Origin: Adiantum capillus-veneris
Taxonomy: Eukaryota; Streptophyta; Polypodiopsida; Polypodiales; Pteridaceae
Length of the DNA: 60,000 bases
NCBI GenBank assembly: GCA_014529385.2
Contig: CM043969.1
Location: 72,444,676 to 72,504,675, forward strand
Direction: 5' to 3'
Both the position numbers and the translations under genes were made by a program. Every line of letters begins with the position of its first letter. Position 1 is the stretch's first letter. Under the pieces are notes generated by a model, which searched no databases, was not told where the DNA came from, and was given only the letters and a program-made list of their open reading frames with translations. Positions 21,061 through 33,392 of the stretch are shown one piece after another.

Positions 21061-21629
21061 TATCAAAGGACCTAGCCAAAAAAAGAGCACGAGGAGAAAG
21101 AGTGAAACAACTCAGCTATGGATACAACATCCTCTTTTACAAACATGAAAAAAACATACAGTCTGAGAATCATAAGATTTCCCTTTATGATCGTCCACAA
21201 TCCATTCCCAAAAGTGGTCGTGTAAGCCAAGTTTTTGAGTTGACCATTAGAAATTAGAATCTTCACTATATATCCACATGACCCACTATTGGCTTTGATT
21301 ATATGTCTCCCTTCTTGTTGTAACTTTGGTTAGTTGGCTACAACAAAATATTTGGCGCTAAGCTCGGTTTCCCACCCTCCTACTTGGAAGCCCATCGACT
21401 TGTTTACTTGCTTCCAACAAGAACACATACTGTATTGGTTGATCTCTACAAAAATCTAGTGAGAGCTCCTTATTGCCTTAGTGTAAATGGCTAGTTTTGA
21501 GAGTTAACAGGCGATCTGACATGGCCGGTTGGGCATAGTGGCCCTTTCACCCCAACAAGCTCTTGTAGGAGAATCCACCTAATGGGCTTGTACTTCTATT
21601 GATGTTTATTAGATTGTCACCCAAAAGAG
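21061..21629. other. Spacer, nothing recognised
   Basis: No coding motif. A CACCCCAACA word near 21,537 again resembles a Copia-2-type LTR end but without a polypurine tract next to it. Confidence 0.3.
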
Positions 21630-21815
21630 GTGTCCAAAATGATTAAGAGCATGAAGCCCCCAAACTTTCGCGGTGAGGACAAGAACCACAACAAGGATAC
21701 AATGGATACTTTCCTTAGTAAATGGGAAGATATACATGGTTTACCTTGTACTCCAAATGTATTCAAAGCATTGCATAGAAGTTTCTCCCTTGAAGGCAAG
21801 GCCTACAAGTGGTAG
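21630..21815 (+). pseudogene. Gypsy-3 gag fragment
   Basis: 61-codon frame with NFRGEDKNHNKDTMDTFLSK, then WEDIHGL and FSLEGKAYKW. It aligns with the capsid start of Gypsy-2 gag (FHGEERDRNKDAVNTFLHKW). A stop follows the shared GKAYK. The protein would build the particle shell; only this fragment is legible. Confidence 0.6.
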
Positions 21816-22839
21816 AAGTGTACAAACCACACAATTGTCCCAAAAACATGAGTTGGCACTAAGAAAGTATTATGAAAAGAGTTCCTACCAACCAATGAAA
21901 AGCATCAAAAGTAGTCAATTGGGACTCAATGTTTGATGCAACATCAATCATTGAACATATACAATTCTCATTATCAAAAATGTTATATTAAAAACGATCG
22001 GGTTGGATGATTTCCAACAAGTTTGTGGTTTGATTAGAGGTATTAATCCAGAGCTTCTCAGTAGAGACCAATTGCATGGGTTGGGTCCTACATTATAGCA
22101 TAGCTTCATATGAGTACAACAATTTGATGTTTGAAGCCGAAGGTTTGCACATGCAATTGTTGGGAGGGAAGAACATCCCTCCCTCACCACTTATCTATAA
22201 AATTGAACTTGTCATGCTTTGCTACTCTTATTTCAAGCTCATTTTTTTCAAGTTCAATGTTTGGTAAGGAAGTTTCTTCAAAAAATGAATCTTCCTCAAT
22301 GCCATGTGTTTCTCTACCATTTCCTCTCCAATGGCTAATAACTCGTATGCAAAATAAGTCTCGAGTTTTTAAACACTTAAGCTACACGCTTACACAATAA
22401 TCACACTACTCATTTATGTGAAGATTTAACGTGTTACGTTTCAACTGAAGGCGTTGCTTAGGGACGATAAATTTGCATTTTGGCTTGCCACTTGAACGAG
22501 ATTTGCAACAAACCATAGACATTTTTCTAGGTAGTAAACCCAAAAGCAACCCACCTTATTGACTTAGTCATCATGAAGAAGAAATTGAGAGAGAAAGAAA
22601 GTTTGCAAACTCGTCAGTACTCAACCCATTTCTTCACTATAGGCTTCTCCTACTTTATTGGTGAATATGAAAATTGGTACTTTTTTGGTAAACTCGATTA
22701 TAATTATGAACAAAAATTCGCTACCATGAGTGGATGAATTGTTTCATCAACTACATGGAGTACAAAAAGTAAATCTACACTCATGCACATATGACTTGTA
22801 GATATACCTAAAATTTCCTTTCAAACATGGTTTGAGCAT

Positions 22840-23650
22840 TGTGAATTTTTGGCCATGCCATTTGGCTTGACTAATGCCCCTACTACATTTATAACATTTA
22901 TGCTCTTGGGCAAGTGTTTGATTTATTACAACGACACATGTTTTTTTGTTCAAGTGATCAAGTGCAAAATTTTGAAGCCTAAAGTTCACTACCTTGAGCG
23001 TATCACTTCAACAAATGGTATATCTTCCAAAGTGGATGCTAGTCTTCAATGGCCTCATCCTACTATTTGAAAGAACTCCAAATTATTTTTGGATTGAGAA
23101 ATTTTTAACCTAAGTTTTTAATAGATTATGTCAAACTTTTTGTTATTATGATAAACCAATTGAAAGGCAAGGCGAAATCTTTATTTTGGCTACATGATCA
23201 GTAGCATGTTTTTGACAAGCTCGAGGAAACTTTAGCTTTAGCATCTATACTTGCTATAGTTAACCCATTTAAATCATTCGTTCTTGAAGTCGATGCTAGT
23301 TTTAAAGCTATTGGTGTAGCTTTACTCCAAGAGAGACTAATGGATTTCGAGACTAAGAAAGTCTATAGTGCACAACAAAATTATTTTGCCTACGGAAGAG
23401 AACTCTAGGCTATAGTGTACGCTTTGCAAAATGGAAACATTATTTGTATAGAGCTCAGTTTGATATTGTGTTTGACCATGAGAGCATAAAATGGTTCATA
23501 AATCAAATTCATTTGGAGGTTGAAAGTTTAGGTGCGTTGAGATTCTTCAAGAGTATGATGCCTAGCTATGATAACTCAAAGGTTTATATAATGTTGTAGT
23601 ACATTCTTGGTCGAATGCCATAGATAAACTCTCTTTTTTTCATGGAGATA
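22840..23650 (+). pseudogene. Gypsy-3 RT and RNase H remnants
   Basis: 22849-23070 contains [13 protein letters not shown], the conserved RT palm motif, then a region where the catalytic Asp-Asp box should lie but reads LIYYNDTC, so it is lost or deleted. Next comes [14 protein letters not shown], the thumb. From about 23,265, FVLEVDASFKAIGVALLQE is the first RNase H acidic block, followed by YSAQQNYFAYGREL and later VFDHESIKWF. Stops and frameshifts occur throughout. Confidence 0.7.
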
Positions 23651-23989
23651 CAAAGTAAGCTTTCAACCTTCCTCAAGGGCACATGTGTGCATGAGGAGGA
23701 AAACTCCAAAGTGTGGAGCCATGTTAAAATGATAGATCCTTCTTAGTCCAATGTTGACAGTGCTCGTAGTACCTCCACAAATGATCTTCCTCTTTAAAGT
23801 GTTGAATTGAGTCTATGGAAGAATTTCTCCATCAAATTTGGGTACTTACCAGGGAAGAGTATGTGTCTCAATAGACATAGACATTTGGTGCCCATTTTTT
23901 AATGAATGTCATCATAGCCTAAGTGCAGGGCATCCAAACATAAGCAAGGACTTATGAAGACATATAATGAAATTCTACTAGCTAGGTTT

Positions 23990-25010
23990 ACATTGACATT
24001 TTCAAAACTATGTGTTGCGTTGTCGGAAATGTCAAGTTAATAAAACACAACACCTCAAAGTAGATGGACTCTTGCATCCCCCATAGACTACCAATGGTAA
24101 ATGTGAAACTATTTCTATAGACTTTATAGTAGGCCTTCCTACTATAAATCGAGAACACGACTCAGCTTGGGTTATTGTTGACATATTTGCCAAGATGTCT
24201 GAGTTTATTTCTAGCTATGCTGCTATTAAGATGCTCCAATTAGCACAATTATTTGTGGGGCATGTTTATAGGCTTATGGTTTTCTTAGTAACATAGTAAG
24301 TGATTGCAATCTAAAGTTTAACCATTACTGGAGGGTTGTTTTTTAAAGATTGGGCATGCAACTCAATCTACATACCTTTGTTCATCCTGAGACAGATGGT
24401 CAAACAAAGCCGTTCAACCAAGCAGTGGAAGATATGCCACGAGCACATGTTAGCAAGAAGCAAACTGACTTGAAAGATGACCTCCCTATCCTTGAGTTTG
24501 CTTAAAATAGTACAAAACTTGTTTGTTTAATCCCTTTATGCTTATTTATGGCTTTCAACATGGACTACCAAATTTGGTTGGGTTAGCCACATAGAAACTT
24601 CAACATGTCAAGGAAATCCTTCAAGACCATAGATATTTTATGTACGGCTCACCAAAATGTTCAGCAAGCTCAAGATTGTGATAGAAAATATGTAAATGAA
24701 AAGAGACGTAAGGTGAAGGAAGGCGACGAGGTCTTCTTGAAGGTTCTAAAACACTCATTAATTTTGAAAATTGGACCCATGCCTAAGTTATATCTAAGAT
24801 GTTGGGAACCATTTAAAATACTCAAGCAAACATGACAAATGACCTGCAAATTACCTGTTTTGGTGTTTCATGTAAGTTTTATGACAAAACAAATGTCTTG
24901 TTTGATTTCATTGAGCCTCCTAGTTTAATGCACGCACTTGATAAATCAAGGAATCTCATGAGTTATGCACGTGACATCATGTTAGTCGTCAAGTATCAGT
25001 GGAAATAAAA
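23990..25010 (+). pseudogene. Gypsy-3 integrase and chromodomain remnants
   Basis: A zinc-finger half (RCRKCQVNKTQ, near 24,020) leads into SIDFIVGLPTIN (first catalytic Asp, near 24,115) and VIVDIFAKMSEF. ETDGQTKPFNQ near 24,390 holds the third-acid region with E replaced by K. The frame 24605-24835 (QNVQQAQDCDRKYVNEK, GDEVFLKVLKHS, CWEPFKILKQT) matches the Gypsy-2 integrase tail. 24880-25008 reads FIEPPSLMHALDKSRN, then VVKYQW, matching the start of the Gypsy-2 chromodomain. No single frame covers it. Confidence 0.7.
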
Positions 25011-25163
25011 ACCTAAAGAAAAACATTGGTGTTTTCTAGAATGATGGTGTTTTCCTAGGAGCACGCCCCTAGGATGATGGCAAAGGGGTCCTATTTCTAA
25101 GAAATAGGTATTGGATGGCAAGAATGATAGGGCTAGCATCCCCTAGTACTCTCAAGTGATTGA

Positions 25164-25167
<4 letters not shown>
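25011..25167. other. Spacer downstream of Gypsy-3
   Basis: Short unassigned sequence where a 3' LTR would be expected; none recognised. Confidence 0.4.

Positions 25168-25231
<64 letters not shown>
25168..25231. repeat. G32 homopolymer plus (GA)n tract
   Basis: Thirty-two consecutive G (25168-25199) are followed by a mostly perfect GA tract to 25231. Such a run can form G-quadruplexes and is prone to length error in sequencing, so its exact length is doubtful. Confidence 0.9.
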
Positions 25232-25236
<5 letters not shown>

Positions 25237-26126
25237 CAAGCTTAAACCAGGGGGAAAATTAGATCTATCTAGATAAAATGGTATTGCTAAATCCCCTCAA
25301 CTTTGTCTTTGAGCACTTCTATCTCTTGCCTACCTTCCACAAAGATCTCTATCTCACGTATGATTTTAATCATGATCTTGTACGGATCTTTTATTAGTAT
25401 GTATATGACATTCTCGCCTAAATAATCGTTTTGTGATTTTCTTTATTTGGACTTGTTATGAGAGTGTGTTGGTTGGAGTTGATTTCTTTTGTATGCTTTT
25501 GTTGGGCAATCAGGGGCATTAAATTGAAGCCTTAATGGTGTGTTATTTCCTTGCTCTAGCTCTCTCTCCAATTATTGTTTGATTGTTGTTGCCATTGGCA
25601 TTAGTTTCTAATTAGGTTTTGGCTATGTAGATATGAAAATTTGGGCTAAGGTTTTACTCATTGTTCTTGCATGTAGGCTACATTGTCGTGCGACTATTTT
25701 TTTTTTCCAAGGTACAATTAAAATTTGAAACATGCCATTGGGTCTTCATGCATCCAAACATCCACTAGGATTTGACCTTGTTCTTATGTGGAGCTACTAT
25801 TGATGTTGTGTCGTTACCATTTAGAGGTACCCAATGGCTAAATTATCTTTTGCTTGAGCACATGCTACTTCCCTTGTGACTATCTTACACAGGTCCTTCG
25901 TGGAGGATCTATGGTTGAGAGTAAGTGTTGCAAGTAGATGTCGATCCTGGAAGCTTGATCAAGTTAAGGAACTAAGGTAACTAGAGCACCCTAGTTCATT
26001 GATCTGATCTTATAGTTGAGATTGTTTCCACCTTCTCGCAACCTTCTTAAATGCACAACAGTTCTCTTCTTTAGATTTGTAAAAAATAGTGTGCCATGAT
26101 TGCTTTACAAAAGGAATAGTTCAATT
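25232..26126. other. Spacer, nothing recognised
   Basis: No frame with a family motif, no terminal repeats. Confidence 0.45.
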
Positions 26127-26345
26127 CAATTCATGGACATTATACCACTCATCCAAATCTCACAAGCTTGAGAAATAGGGAGCTAGAATTTATATCTCGA
26201 TAAGAAATAAGATTATATCAAATACATATATCGATATAGCATTTTATCAATTCATGGACATTATATCAATTGTCCAAATCTCAAACGATTGAGAAATAGG
26301 GAATTAGAATTGATATTATGATAGAAATAAAAAATATGTAAACAT
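26127..26345. repeat. ~121-bp diverged tandem duplication
   Basis: Copies begin near 26127 and 26248, sharing AATTCATGGACATTATA, TCCAAATCTCA and TTGAGAAATAGGGA. Several substitutions and a short indel separate them. Confidence 0.75.
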
Positions 26346-28826
26346 GGTTTTAGAAGATCATCAAAACCATACATAGGTATGGTAGTGAGGTGGCACCATC
26401 CTCCCCCAATTTTTATGAAGCATAGGGAGCATGCCCTTCCCCCTATCCTTTTTTCCTTTTCCGTTGTTGAAGGGTCTTGATATGCCCTTCCCTCCAACGT
26501 TAGAGGGTCATGATATTCTTCTCCTCGAGTAATAGAGGACACGTTTTTTTTTATATGCAATACATGAAGAGGAATTCATTACCTTCAAGTTCTCCTCTAG
26601 CATAAACTTCTGCTAGCAATCCATCAAGCATGAGCTACCATACCTCCAATGAGTTGCAATCAACCACCCTCACTGCTACCAAACCTCCTTTGTGGATACT
26701 CTTGGCCTCATCATCATGTCTCCTCTCAACATGAGAAAAGGTCAACTATGCAAGTGTGGTGTTATTTGTGTGGTGTAAAGTCCTATTTTTCCTCGTCTTG
26801 TCAGAATTCATTTGGCCCTCATCCATATGGGGAGATTCTCAAAAAGTTCAAAGCTTTCTTTGCAAGTCCTTATTGCACGTCTCCCTTTGTAAATGCATTA
26901 TAAGAGACTTGTTTTTTTCATCTTCTTCACTTACTCTATCTTCTCCTCCCTTTTGTGTTCTCCGTAAGAAGAGAAGGTTCAATAGGCTTTCCATTGGCTT
27001 TTTTGCTAGACTCAAGGGGCTTGGGTTGCTCATCATAATAATACATCATAAGAGTATAATTTCTTACCAAGCATAGTCTCCCTTGAGACAATCCCTTTTT
27101 CTCATTAAGCACTCCCTTCGTGGAAGAAAACAATCTCTTTTCTTAATGTGTGAGAATCAAAGATACTCTTTGCATTTCTTGGCAAAGAAGAAACCAATGT
27201 ATCCCACTTCTCATCAATTTTTGCGACCAACTTTTGTTCACCATTCCCTTTGTCAAATACAGCCAATGCTTGCTACTTGAAAACCCGCAACCTCTCTGCA
27301 TGCGATTCAAGACACTCTGCACTTTTGCATGCACGCATGTTGTTGTACCACTAAAGGCAATTACCTTGCCAACTACATCAAGAAACTCCTCTCTGTCCAC
27401 CACGTTGCTCACACCCTCTTCTTCCATTGTACATGCAACATCATCTGACCTGCATGCCTCCCTGTTTTAAAGCTTTCAATGCTTTTCCTTTTCCATATAG
27501 GTGAGTGAAGACTACTTGCAGCCGCTTGATGGCTAATGAAGTGCTCTAAATAGCAAGAACACGAGCATATATAGAGAAGCATCTAAAATCACACTCGCTC
27601 TCATTGCTCCTCCGAGTAGTGCAAAAAGGAGAAGAGTAATGGTTGCTCCACACCACCACCATCAATAGAGTTTTGGCAAGCTAAAGCTCACAGAAACGTT
27701 CTTCCTTGAGATTTTTTTTTTGGAAGAAGCAAAACATGTGCTAGTAGGTGTGCTCATAATCCATGTCAATTTTCAAGCATTGGGGCTGCAATCTCCATCT
27801 ACAATCACATTTTGCAAGGCATTCATGTATGCAATCGTACTTACAATTGCCTCTTTTTCTCTCTATGCTCTCATCTTGCTATTGGAGGCCACCTATGCCT
27901 ACAACTTGTTCCTACCCCAGCCTTTCACTTGCTCTATTTGCAAGATATGGTTCTGCCTGCAATCGCTAAGTAGCAATCCAAATCAAATCATGAATTCTCT
28001 CATTCGTGTCAATTTCTTACACACTATTCCACACGCTCAAGGAAACAACAAGTTCACTCCCGCTATTAAAAATAGTAGGACATGCAACCCATTGTTGTTT
28101 TATACTTATTTAAAATTCTCTCTTGCTTGCAATTATGATCAAATAAAATGATGCTATCGTCTGCCACGATTACAACTATAAGATATCATGAGAGTATTAA
28201 TTCGAGTCACACTTTTTGACCTGATTCAATATGTGAGCCTTGCTTTTCAAATGTTCACTATGGATACTTAAATTTAAGAGTTTTGCTTGTTGCTTTTCCA
28301 GGATTTCCACAAGGAAAACACTAGGCCACCATTCGCCAAAACGATATATAACAAGGTGAAAAATAAAAATGTAATGCATAAGGGTGAATGAAGTCTGGAA
28401 GAGAAATATAAGGTTGTTCATAGGGCATCATAATTTATAGTGCAGAGTGATCTGAGCAATACATGAAGTTTGTTCCTATTTCATAGGGGGAGATTCTACA
28501 GCTAGCCCAAATGTGTTCAACCTTCAAGAAGATTGTTCATGCCAAATTTGTAGGTTCCATACACATTTAATATCTTGCCTCAATACAAAATTGCGGGTTT
28601 GACCACAAGATGTCAGCAATCAAGAATTGCGGGAGAAGATTCTAGCCAAATGAACAATACTAAGATTATTACTCTCCCTATCTAGATGAGATGATTGACA
28701 CTCTTCATATTGACTATTAGGTTGGACACTAGGCTTAATTTCATGGGACTTGGAACATTGGCAGCATTTAGAGGTATAATGTCTTCGAGATCTGGGAGGA
28801 TTGGCACTTGTAGTGGGAGGGGAGAC
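26346..28826. other. Spacer with unconvincing frames
   Basis: Frames of 94 codons (27143-27427, minus), 106 codons (26756-27076 and 27150-27470, plus) and 143 codons (27720-28151, plus, with hydrophobic runs) exist. None has a domain I recognise, they overlap on opposite strands, and no splice or promoter context supports them. A decayed host gene cannot be excluded. Confidence 0.35.
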
Positions 28827-29375
28827 TCAAGAGGTAGATACTCTCTCATTCAACTCACGAAGTGGAACCAAGGATTCGACAATAGTGGACTCCTCGACCC
28901 CTCCCTTGGCTAAAAAATCCACAAAAACAAACCTATGAGCGTACACTTGTGCAACTTTACGAAATGAATGTGAAACATAAATGAAAGTATTCATGTGCAA
29001 CACCCTTGCAAGGCCTACAAAGTTATTGCTTCGACCTTTTTTCACATTGGTGATGAAGTGGGAGTAATGGGAGACCCACCAATAGACTTGCCACTTCAGT
29101 GAGGAGAGCCTTTTGTGATCCTTCGAAGCACTGTATGACAATAAATGTGGCGAGCGAATGTCTTCGCAATCAAGCAAGAATTGCAACCCACAATGTGAAC
29201 CATTCAAGGTCATAGAAAACTCAAATGAAACACAATCAAGGAGTACATCAACTGTGTGGGGCAGTTTCTTGCCAAACGAAGTGCTCTTGTAGGAGGATGT
29301 GCCCAACAAGGGTTTGTTGAAAAACCCTTGAAATACTTTTGTGCATGCAACATGTAGGAACCTCTGCAATTGCAA
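28827..29375 (-). CDS. Unrecognised 182-codon frame
   Basis: The longest frame in the 25-34 kb spacer that is not caused by a simple repeat. It begins MQLQRFLHVACTKVFQ, is rich in Ser, Val, Leu and Phe, contains a segment WQVYWWVSHYSHFITNV (residues ~96-112), and ends in a Glu-rich tail. No signal peptide, zinc site or catalytic motif is evident to me. No paralogue was noticed elsewhere in the window. It may be chance, an exon of a broken gene, or part of an unrecognised mobile element. Confidence 0.2.
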   Translation of the reverse strand: MQLQRFLHVACTKVFQGFFNKPLLGTSSYKSTSFGKKLPHTVDVLLDCVSFEFSMTLNGSHCGLQFLLDCEDIRSPHLLSYSASKDHKRLSSLKWQVYWWVSHYSHFITNVKKGRSNNFVGLARVLHMNTFIYVSHSFRKVAQVYAHRFVFVDFLAKGGVEESTIVESLVPLRELNERVSTS

Positions 29376-29739
29376 TCACTTTTCTTAGTGTTTTTATTGC
29401 ATGTAGTCACTCAAGTCTACTACATGAGAGCCAAATGATTTTTTCTAGCCTGGAGAGAGATCAAGCATTCTACTAGAAAAGAGCACAACACTAGCATGCT
29501 TCACCTTTTTCGACGACCAATAAATTTAGACACAACTTTGAGATTGATCAATACAACGCCATCTAGGTGCTTGTCACAAAAAATGAGGAATTGTGGAGAT
29601 TCTCCATTTGACCTTGCTAGGTGCTTGTCACACAAAAGAGGAAGTGTGGACCTTGGACAATTGACCTTTAAATGTACAATAGAATAAGCCAATTATGAAG
29701 GATCCTATTTGTGTTTACATCCTCTTCACTCATGTGTCC

Positions 29740-29953
29740 GAAAATAGATTAGTGTTTAATTTTTTTCATTTTCCCTACCTAATATTAAAGATTACCAAGA
29801 GTGCTTCAAGTGCATGTCTATGCATCAAAGGAGTTGACAATGCTTCGAAAATAGATTAGTAATTAATTTTTTTCATTTTCTCTACCTAATATTAAAGATT
29901 ACCAAGAGTGCTTTGAAGTGCATGTCTATGCATCGAAGGAATTAACAATGCTT
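29740..29953. repeat. 107-bp tandem duplication
   Basis: Copies 29740-29846 and 29847-29953, each starting GAAAATAGATTAGT and containing CCTACCTAATATTAAAGATT and GTGCATGTCTATGCATC. The second runs directly into the AAGTGCTT minisatellite. Confidence 0.9.
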
Positions 29954-30930
29954 TCAAAGTGCTTAACTGGGCTCCAAAGTTCTTGTTAGTGCTTAGAGTG
30001 TGTCAATTATCTTAAATGGGCTTCACAGTTGACAGTGTTCAAAGTGCTTAACTCAGCTTCAAAAAGCTTGACAGGGCTTCAATAGTGTTTGTCTTAACAT
30101 CAAAGTTCTCTTGAAAACGTTTCAAAGTTCTTCACTGTGCTCCACAAAAGTGCTTGATAGTGTGTCAAAGTGCTGAAACGGGCCTCAAAGTGCTTGACGG
30201 TGTGTCAAAGTGATTAAATGCGCCCTAAAGTGCTTGACAATGCATCAAAGTGATTAACTAGGACTATGGAGATTTTTGCCAAAGCAAAGAAGGATAGTTT
30301 GTGTTTCAACACAAGCATACCAAGTGGGATTGTCCTTTGAATTAAAGTACAAAACAAGATAAGGCCAATGGGCAATGACAAAGAGGAAATAAAAGGTAAG
30401 AACAAGGCCCTGCAACACTTAGTGCAATTAATTCGTCTTCTCAATTTGCTCAAGTGGGGTTCCTCACTCCACAAAGGCACATGAGTGTTTACACCTTGAA
30501 TGTGGTAGAAGCTAGTGGGAAAGTGCTTGGAAGTGCTATAAATGAAGTGCTTGGAAGTGTAACAAATTGTCTTCAAGTGCCTGAAAGTTTCTCCAGGTGC
30601 TTGACAATGCCTCAAAGTGCTTGAAAGTGCTTCAAGTAGCTTAACTGGGCTTCCAAGTGCTTTGAGGCAACTTTTTTTCCAAGTGCCTTAAGGTGCTTGA
30701 ATCACCTCAAACTATTTGACAATGCTTCAAATAGCTCAGAAGTGCTTTGAGGCACTATCTTTCAAGTGCTTCAAGTGCCTCAAGGCGCAAGTGCATCAAG
30801 GTGCTTTATAGTGCTTGAAAATTCTCGATGCTGCCTTAAAGTGCTCGACAATGCTCCAAATAGCTTACAATTTCTTTGAGGCAGTGGTCTTTCAAGTGTC
30901 TCAAGGTCCTCAACAATGCCTCAAAGTGAT
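29954..30930. repeat. Degenerate AAGTGCTTGA minisatellite
   Basis: About 1 kb in which CAAAGTGCTTGACA- and TTCAAGTGCTT-like words recur dozens of times at irregular spacing, mostly 15-35 bp, with interruptions (about 30,250-30,480 is less repetitive). Variants include CTCAAAGTGCTTGA, CTTCAAGTGCC and AAAGTGCTTAACTGGG. It has no clean constant period and no spacer/repeat alternation, so it is a decayed minisatellite, not a CRISPR array. Confidence 0.8.
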
Positions 30931-32720
30931 TGACATGACCAAGGAAATGGACACTCTAGCAAAATAGTCGAGCGTTATGCACATACTCAAAGGGTCCCAC
31001 GAAAAGGTCTATCCAAAAAAATTCCACCAAAAGCAACCTATACCACACACAAGGCCTCAATGTCAACAAATGTAAGTACATCCCTTGATTATACCCTCGT
31101 TGAATAACTTGGAGCTCTATGACATTGGAGAAAAGCGCTACTCTACTTCTATCCACACTGAAGAATCCACCCAAAATCTCAAGTATTGGTGTTCAAATAC
31201 CCACATGTAATTAACTTCACATACATGAACATGGACATTGATGATAATGAATATAGACCTCATCCCAAGCTACAAGATCAGATGAATGAAATTGAGGTTG
31301 AGCAAAGCTAGAAAAGTCTACGCAAGGATCCAAAAAGTTCATATACGAGGTTGCCACCAAAATCTCCAACCCACAGTTCACCTATGAGGTCGCTGCCAAA
31401 ATCTCCAACCCATAACCAATTGTACTCGCAGTAGACAATGGAGCTTGTTGAAGCATATGTGCTCGAAGTAAAGGATATCAAAACTCAACTTTTAGCACAA
31501 CAAGCAACCTCCACAACCAAAATAACCATTGAGAGAAACTTCAAGAATACCATACATTTCTATAACAATATATCTTGAGCAAAATACAACCTGAGGCAAA
31601 ACTCCAATAACGAGACCGATTGAATAACGAATAACCAACAAGAAGTTATAAAACTATAAATGATGCAAAAAACTTCATTCTAAATATGTTAAATGCATCA
31701 CATGGGCTCACCCTCTTCAAAGCCCGTGCTTTCAATTCATTGTTTCTCACAATTAACTCCTTGGCAACACTACTATAAGGACTACCACCATGGCGTTCAA
31801 TAGCCATTTGCAAAAAATTACAAACACCTCAAATGTACACTCTGGATTCACACTAAAATACGTAGGTAGAGCTCCCTCTTATAAAGACATGACAAACATT
31901 GTTCACAACAAGGGCATTCAAGGCAAGGGCATTGATCACCTTCAACATGCATGAGCCACCATCACCTCTACAAGAGGCCTTCAAGCATGAAGACAAGGAT
32001 CCTTCAAAGCCACACAAGCTACATTCAATGTGTTGTAAGTACCTTCAAGACCACCACGCATGCATAGGAGAAGAAGACCCAACACGAGTTACAAGCCGTC
32101 ATCAACCCTCCCCCAAGAAAGGCATCTGTGAAAAGAATGCGCCTTGTAGTGATGTGGGTGCATTGCAGCTTCGCACCCATGTGTGCTACAACCCTTCCCC
32201 AAACTTGTAGCCCATGGCCCCACCTTGAGAGAATGTAACCTGCAGTCGTGATGTGCCTGCTTCAACGCACAGAGACAAAGACATGTACGTTGAAAAAGAC
32301 TTAAAATATGTGAAGTACAACCATGATGACACGTGTCCTCCATGCAATGCCTATGCATGCACAACTAAGAAAGTGCAAGCCCTTTGCTCCACCACCCTAT
32401 GCAAGCTAAAAATCATCTCTTCTCTATACTATGTGGAAGCCCTGCCATGTCATAAGGATGGGAATTGGAGGGGGGAATGGCAAAACAAGTGATGAAATCA
32501 CGAGGCTTGCCCTTCAATGATCCACATAAGCAAAAACACATGAGAAAGTCACTAGGCTAGCCTCCACACACACACACACACACATAGTGGTGGTGCACCA
32601 AATTTCTTGAAAAGCTAGTGGGGGCACTGAGCAGGTTGCTAGTGTTCCAATAAAATGATTGCTACCATTCAATGTATACAAATCAATAACCCCATCACAA
32701 ATGAGGGGTGATAGGAATTG
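30931..32720. other. Spacer, nothing recognised
   Basis: Frames at 31899-32210 and 32089-32364 overlap on opposite strands and show no motif. A CCAAAATCTCCAACCCA word repeats 53 bp apart near 31,360-31,412. Confidence 0.4.
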
Positions 32721-32737
32721 AGCTCTCTCTCTCTCTC

Positions 32738-32796
<59 letters not shown>
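32721..32796. repeat. Compound (CT)n(CA)n microsatellite
   Basis: CT tract with two short interruptions (32721-32773) followed by (CA)12. Confidence 0.95.
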
Positions 32797-33208
32797 ACTC
32801 CAAGCTCTTCTACATCACAAAGGTGTGAGGCGCACGCTTCGACCACCCAATAAGGAGGAGGAGTAGGAGTCTAGATCCAAGACGATAGCAAGCACTGCAA
32901 GGGCTCAGAGCCTGATGGGGCACAACTATGACTGCCTCGCAGCGAGAGGATGGAGCAAGGCGATGGTGAAGAGGGGGGCGGCATGCCATTACCATAACTA
33001 GCAACTTTCAAATGTAGCAATGATGGCCAACACAAAGGGATGATGTGGTTGGTCTTGCTAGTACGTGTGTGATCTGAGATCCAAGAGAGGTTAAGTATAG
33101 GAGTACTTGCCCCCGTGTAGGTGCAAGTGATCGGCACGATGAATCACGGTGATTTCTGGGAGGGCAACACCTTGTTCACTCTTATGAGAAGTTGCTCGCG
33201 ACTTACAT
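32797..33208. other. Spacer, nothing recognised
   Basis: No recognisable coding or repeat structure. Confidence 0.4.
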
Positions 33209-33392
33209 GCAAGTGTGTGTGCATAGGTGGAGCTGTAGAGAACCAGAGCACGAGTGCCTGTGTGTTGGGTTCAATGCCACGTGGGCGACATGTTGACCAG
33301 GCAAGTGTGTGTGCACAAGTGGAGCTGTAGAGAACCAAAGCACGGACGCCCATGTGTTGGGTTCAATGCCACGTGGGCAACGTGTTGACCAT
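33209..33392. repeat. 92-bp tandem duplication
   Basis: Copies 33209-33300 and 33301-33392 share GCAAGTGTGTGTGCA, GGAGCTGTAGAGAACC and a GGGTTCAATGCCACGTGGGC segment. Few differences. Confidence 0.9.

Larger units (their letters stand above)
21630..25010 (+). mobile_element. Gypsy-3: highly decayed Ty3/gypsy chromovirus
   Basis: Plus-strand remnants in Ty3/gypsy order: gag (21630-21815), protease-RT linker (22060-22250), RT (22840-23070), RNase H (23160-23640), integrase (23990-24480), integrase tail (24605-24835) and a chromodomain remnant (24880-25008). Most segments match Gypsy-2 segment by segment, so the two are relatives, Gypsy-3 being far older. No LTR, primer site or target duplication was found. 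Spacing between domains is shorter than in Gypsy-2, notably between gag and linker, where the zinc knuckle and protease core are missing or unrecognisable. Confidence 0.75.

Noticed and set aside
27720-28151. 143-codon plus-strand frame with hydrophobic segments, possibly a membrane protein
   Set aside because: No family motif, no paralogue, no supporting context; hydrophobicity alone in AT-rich DNA is weak evidence.
29954-30930. Considered as a CRISPR-like array because a short word recurs many times
   Set aside because: No constant repeat length, no unique equal-length spacers, eukaryotic context; it is a decayed minisatellite.
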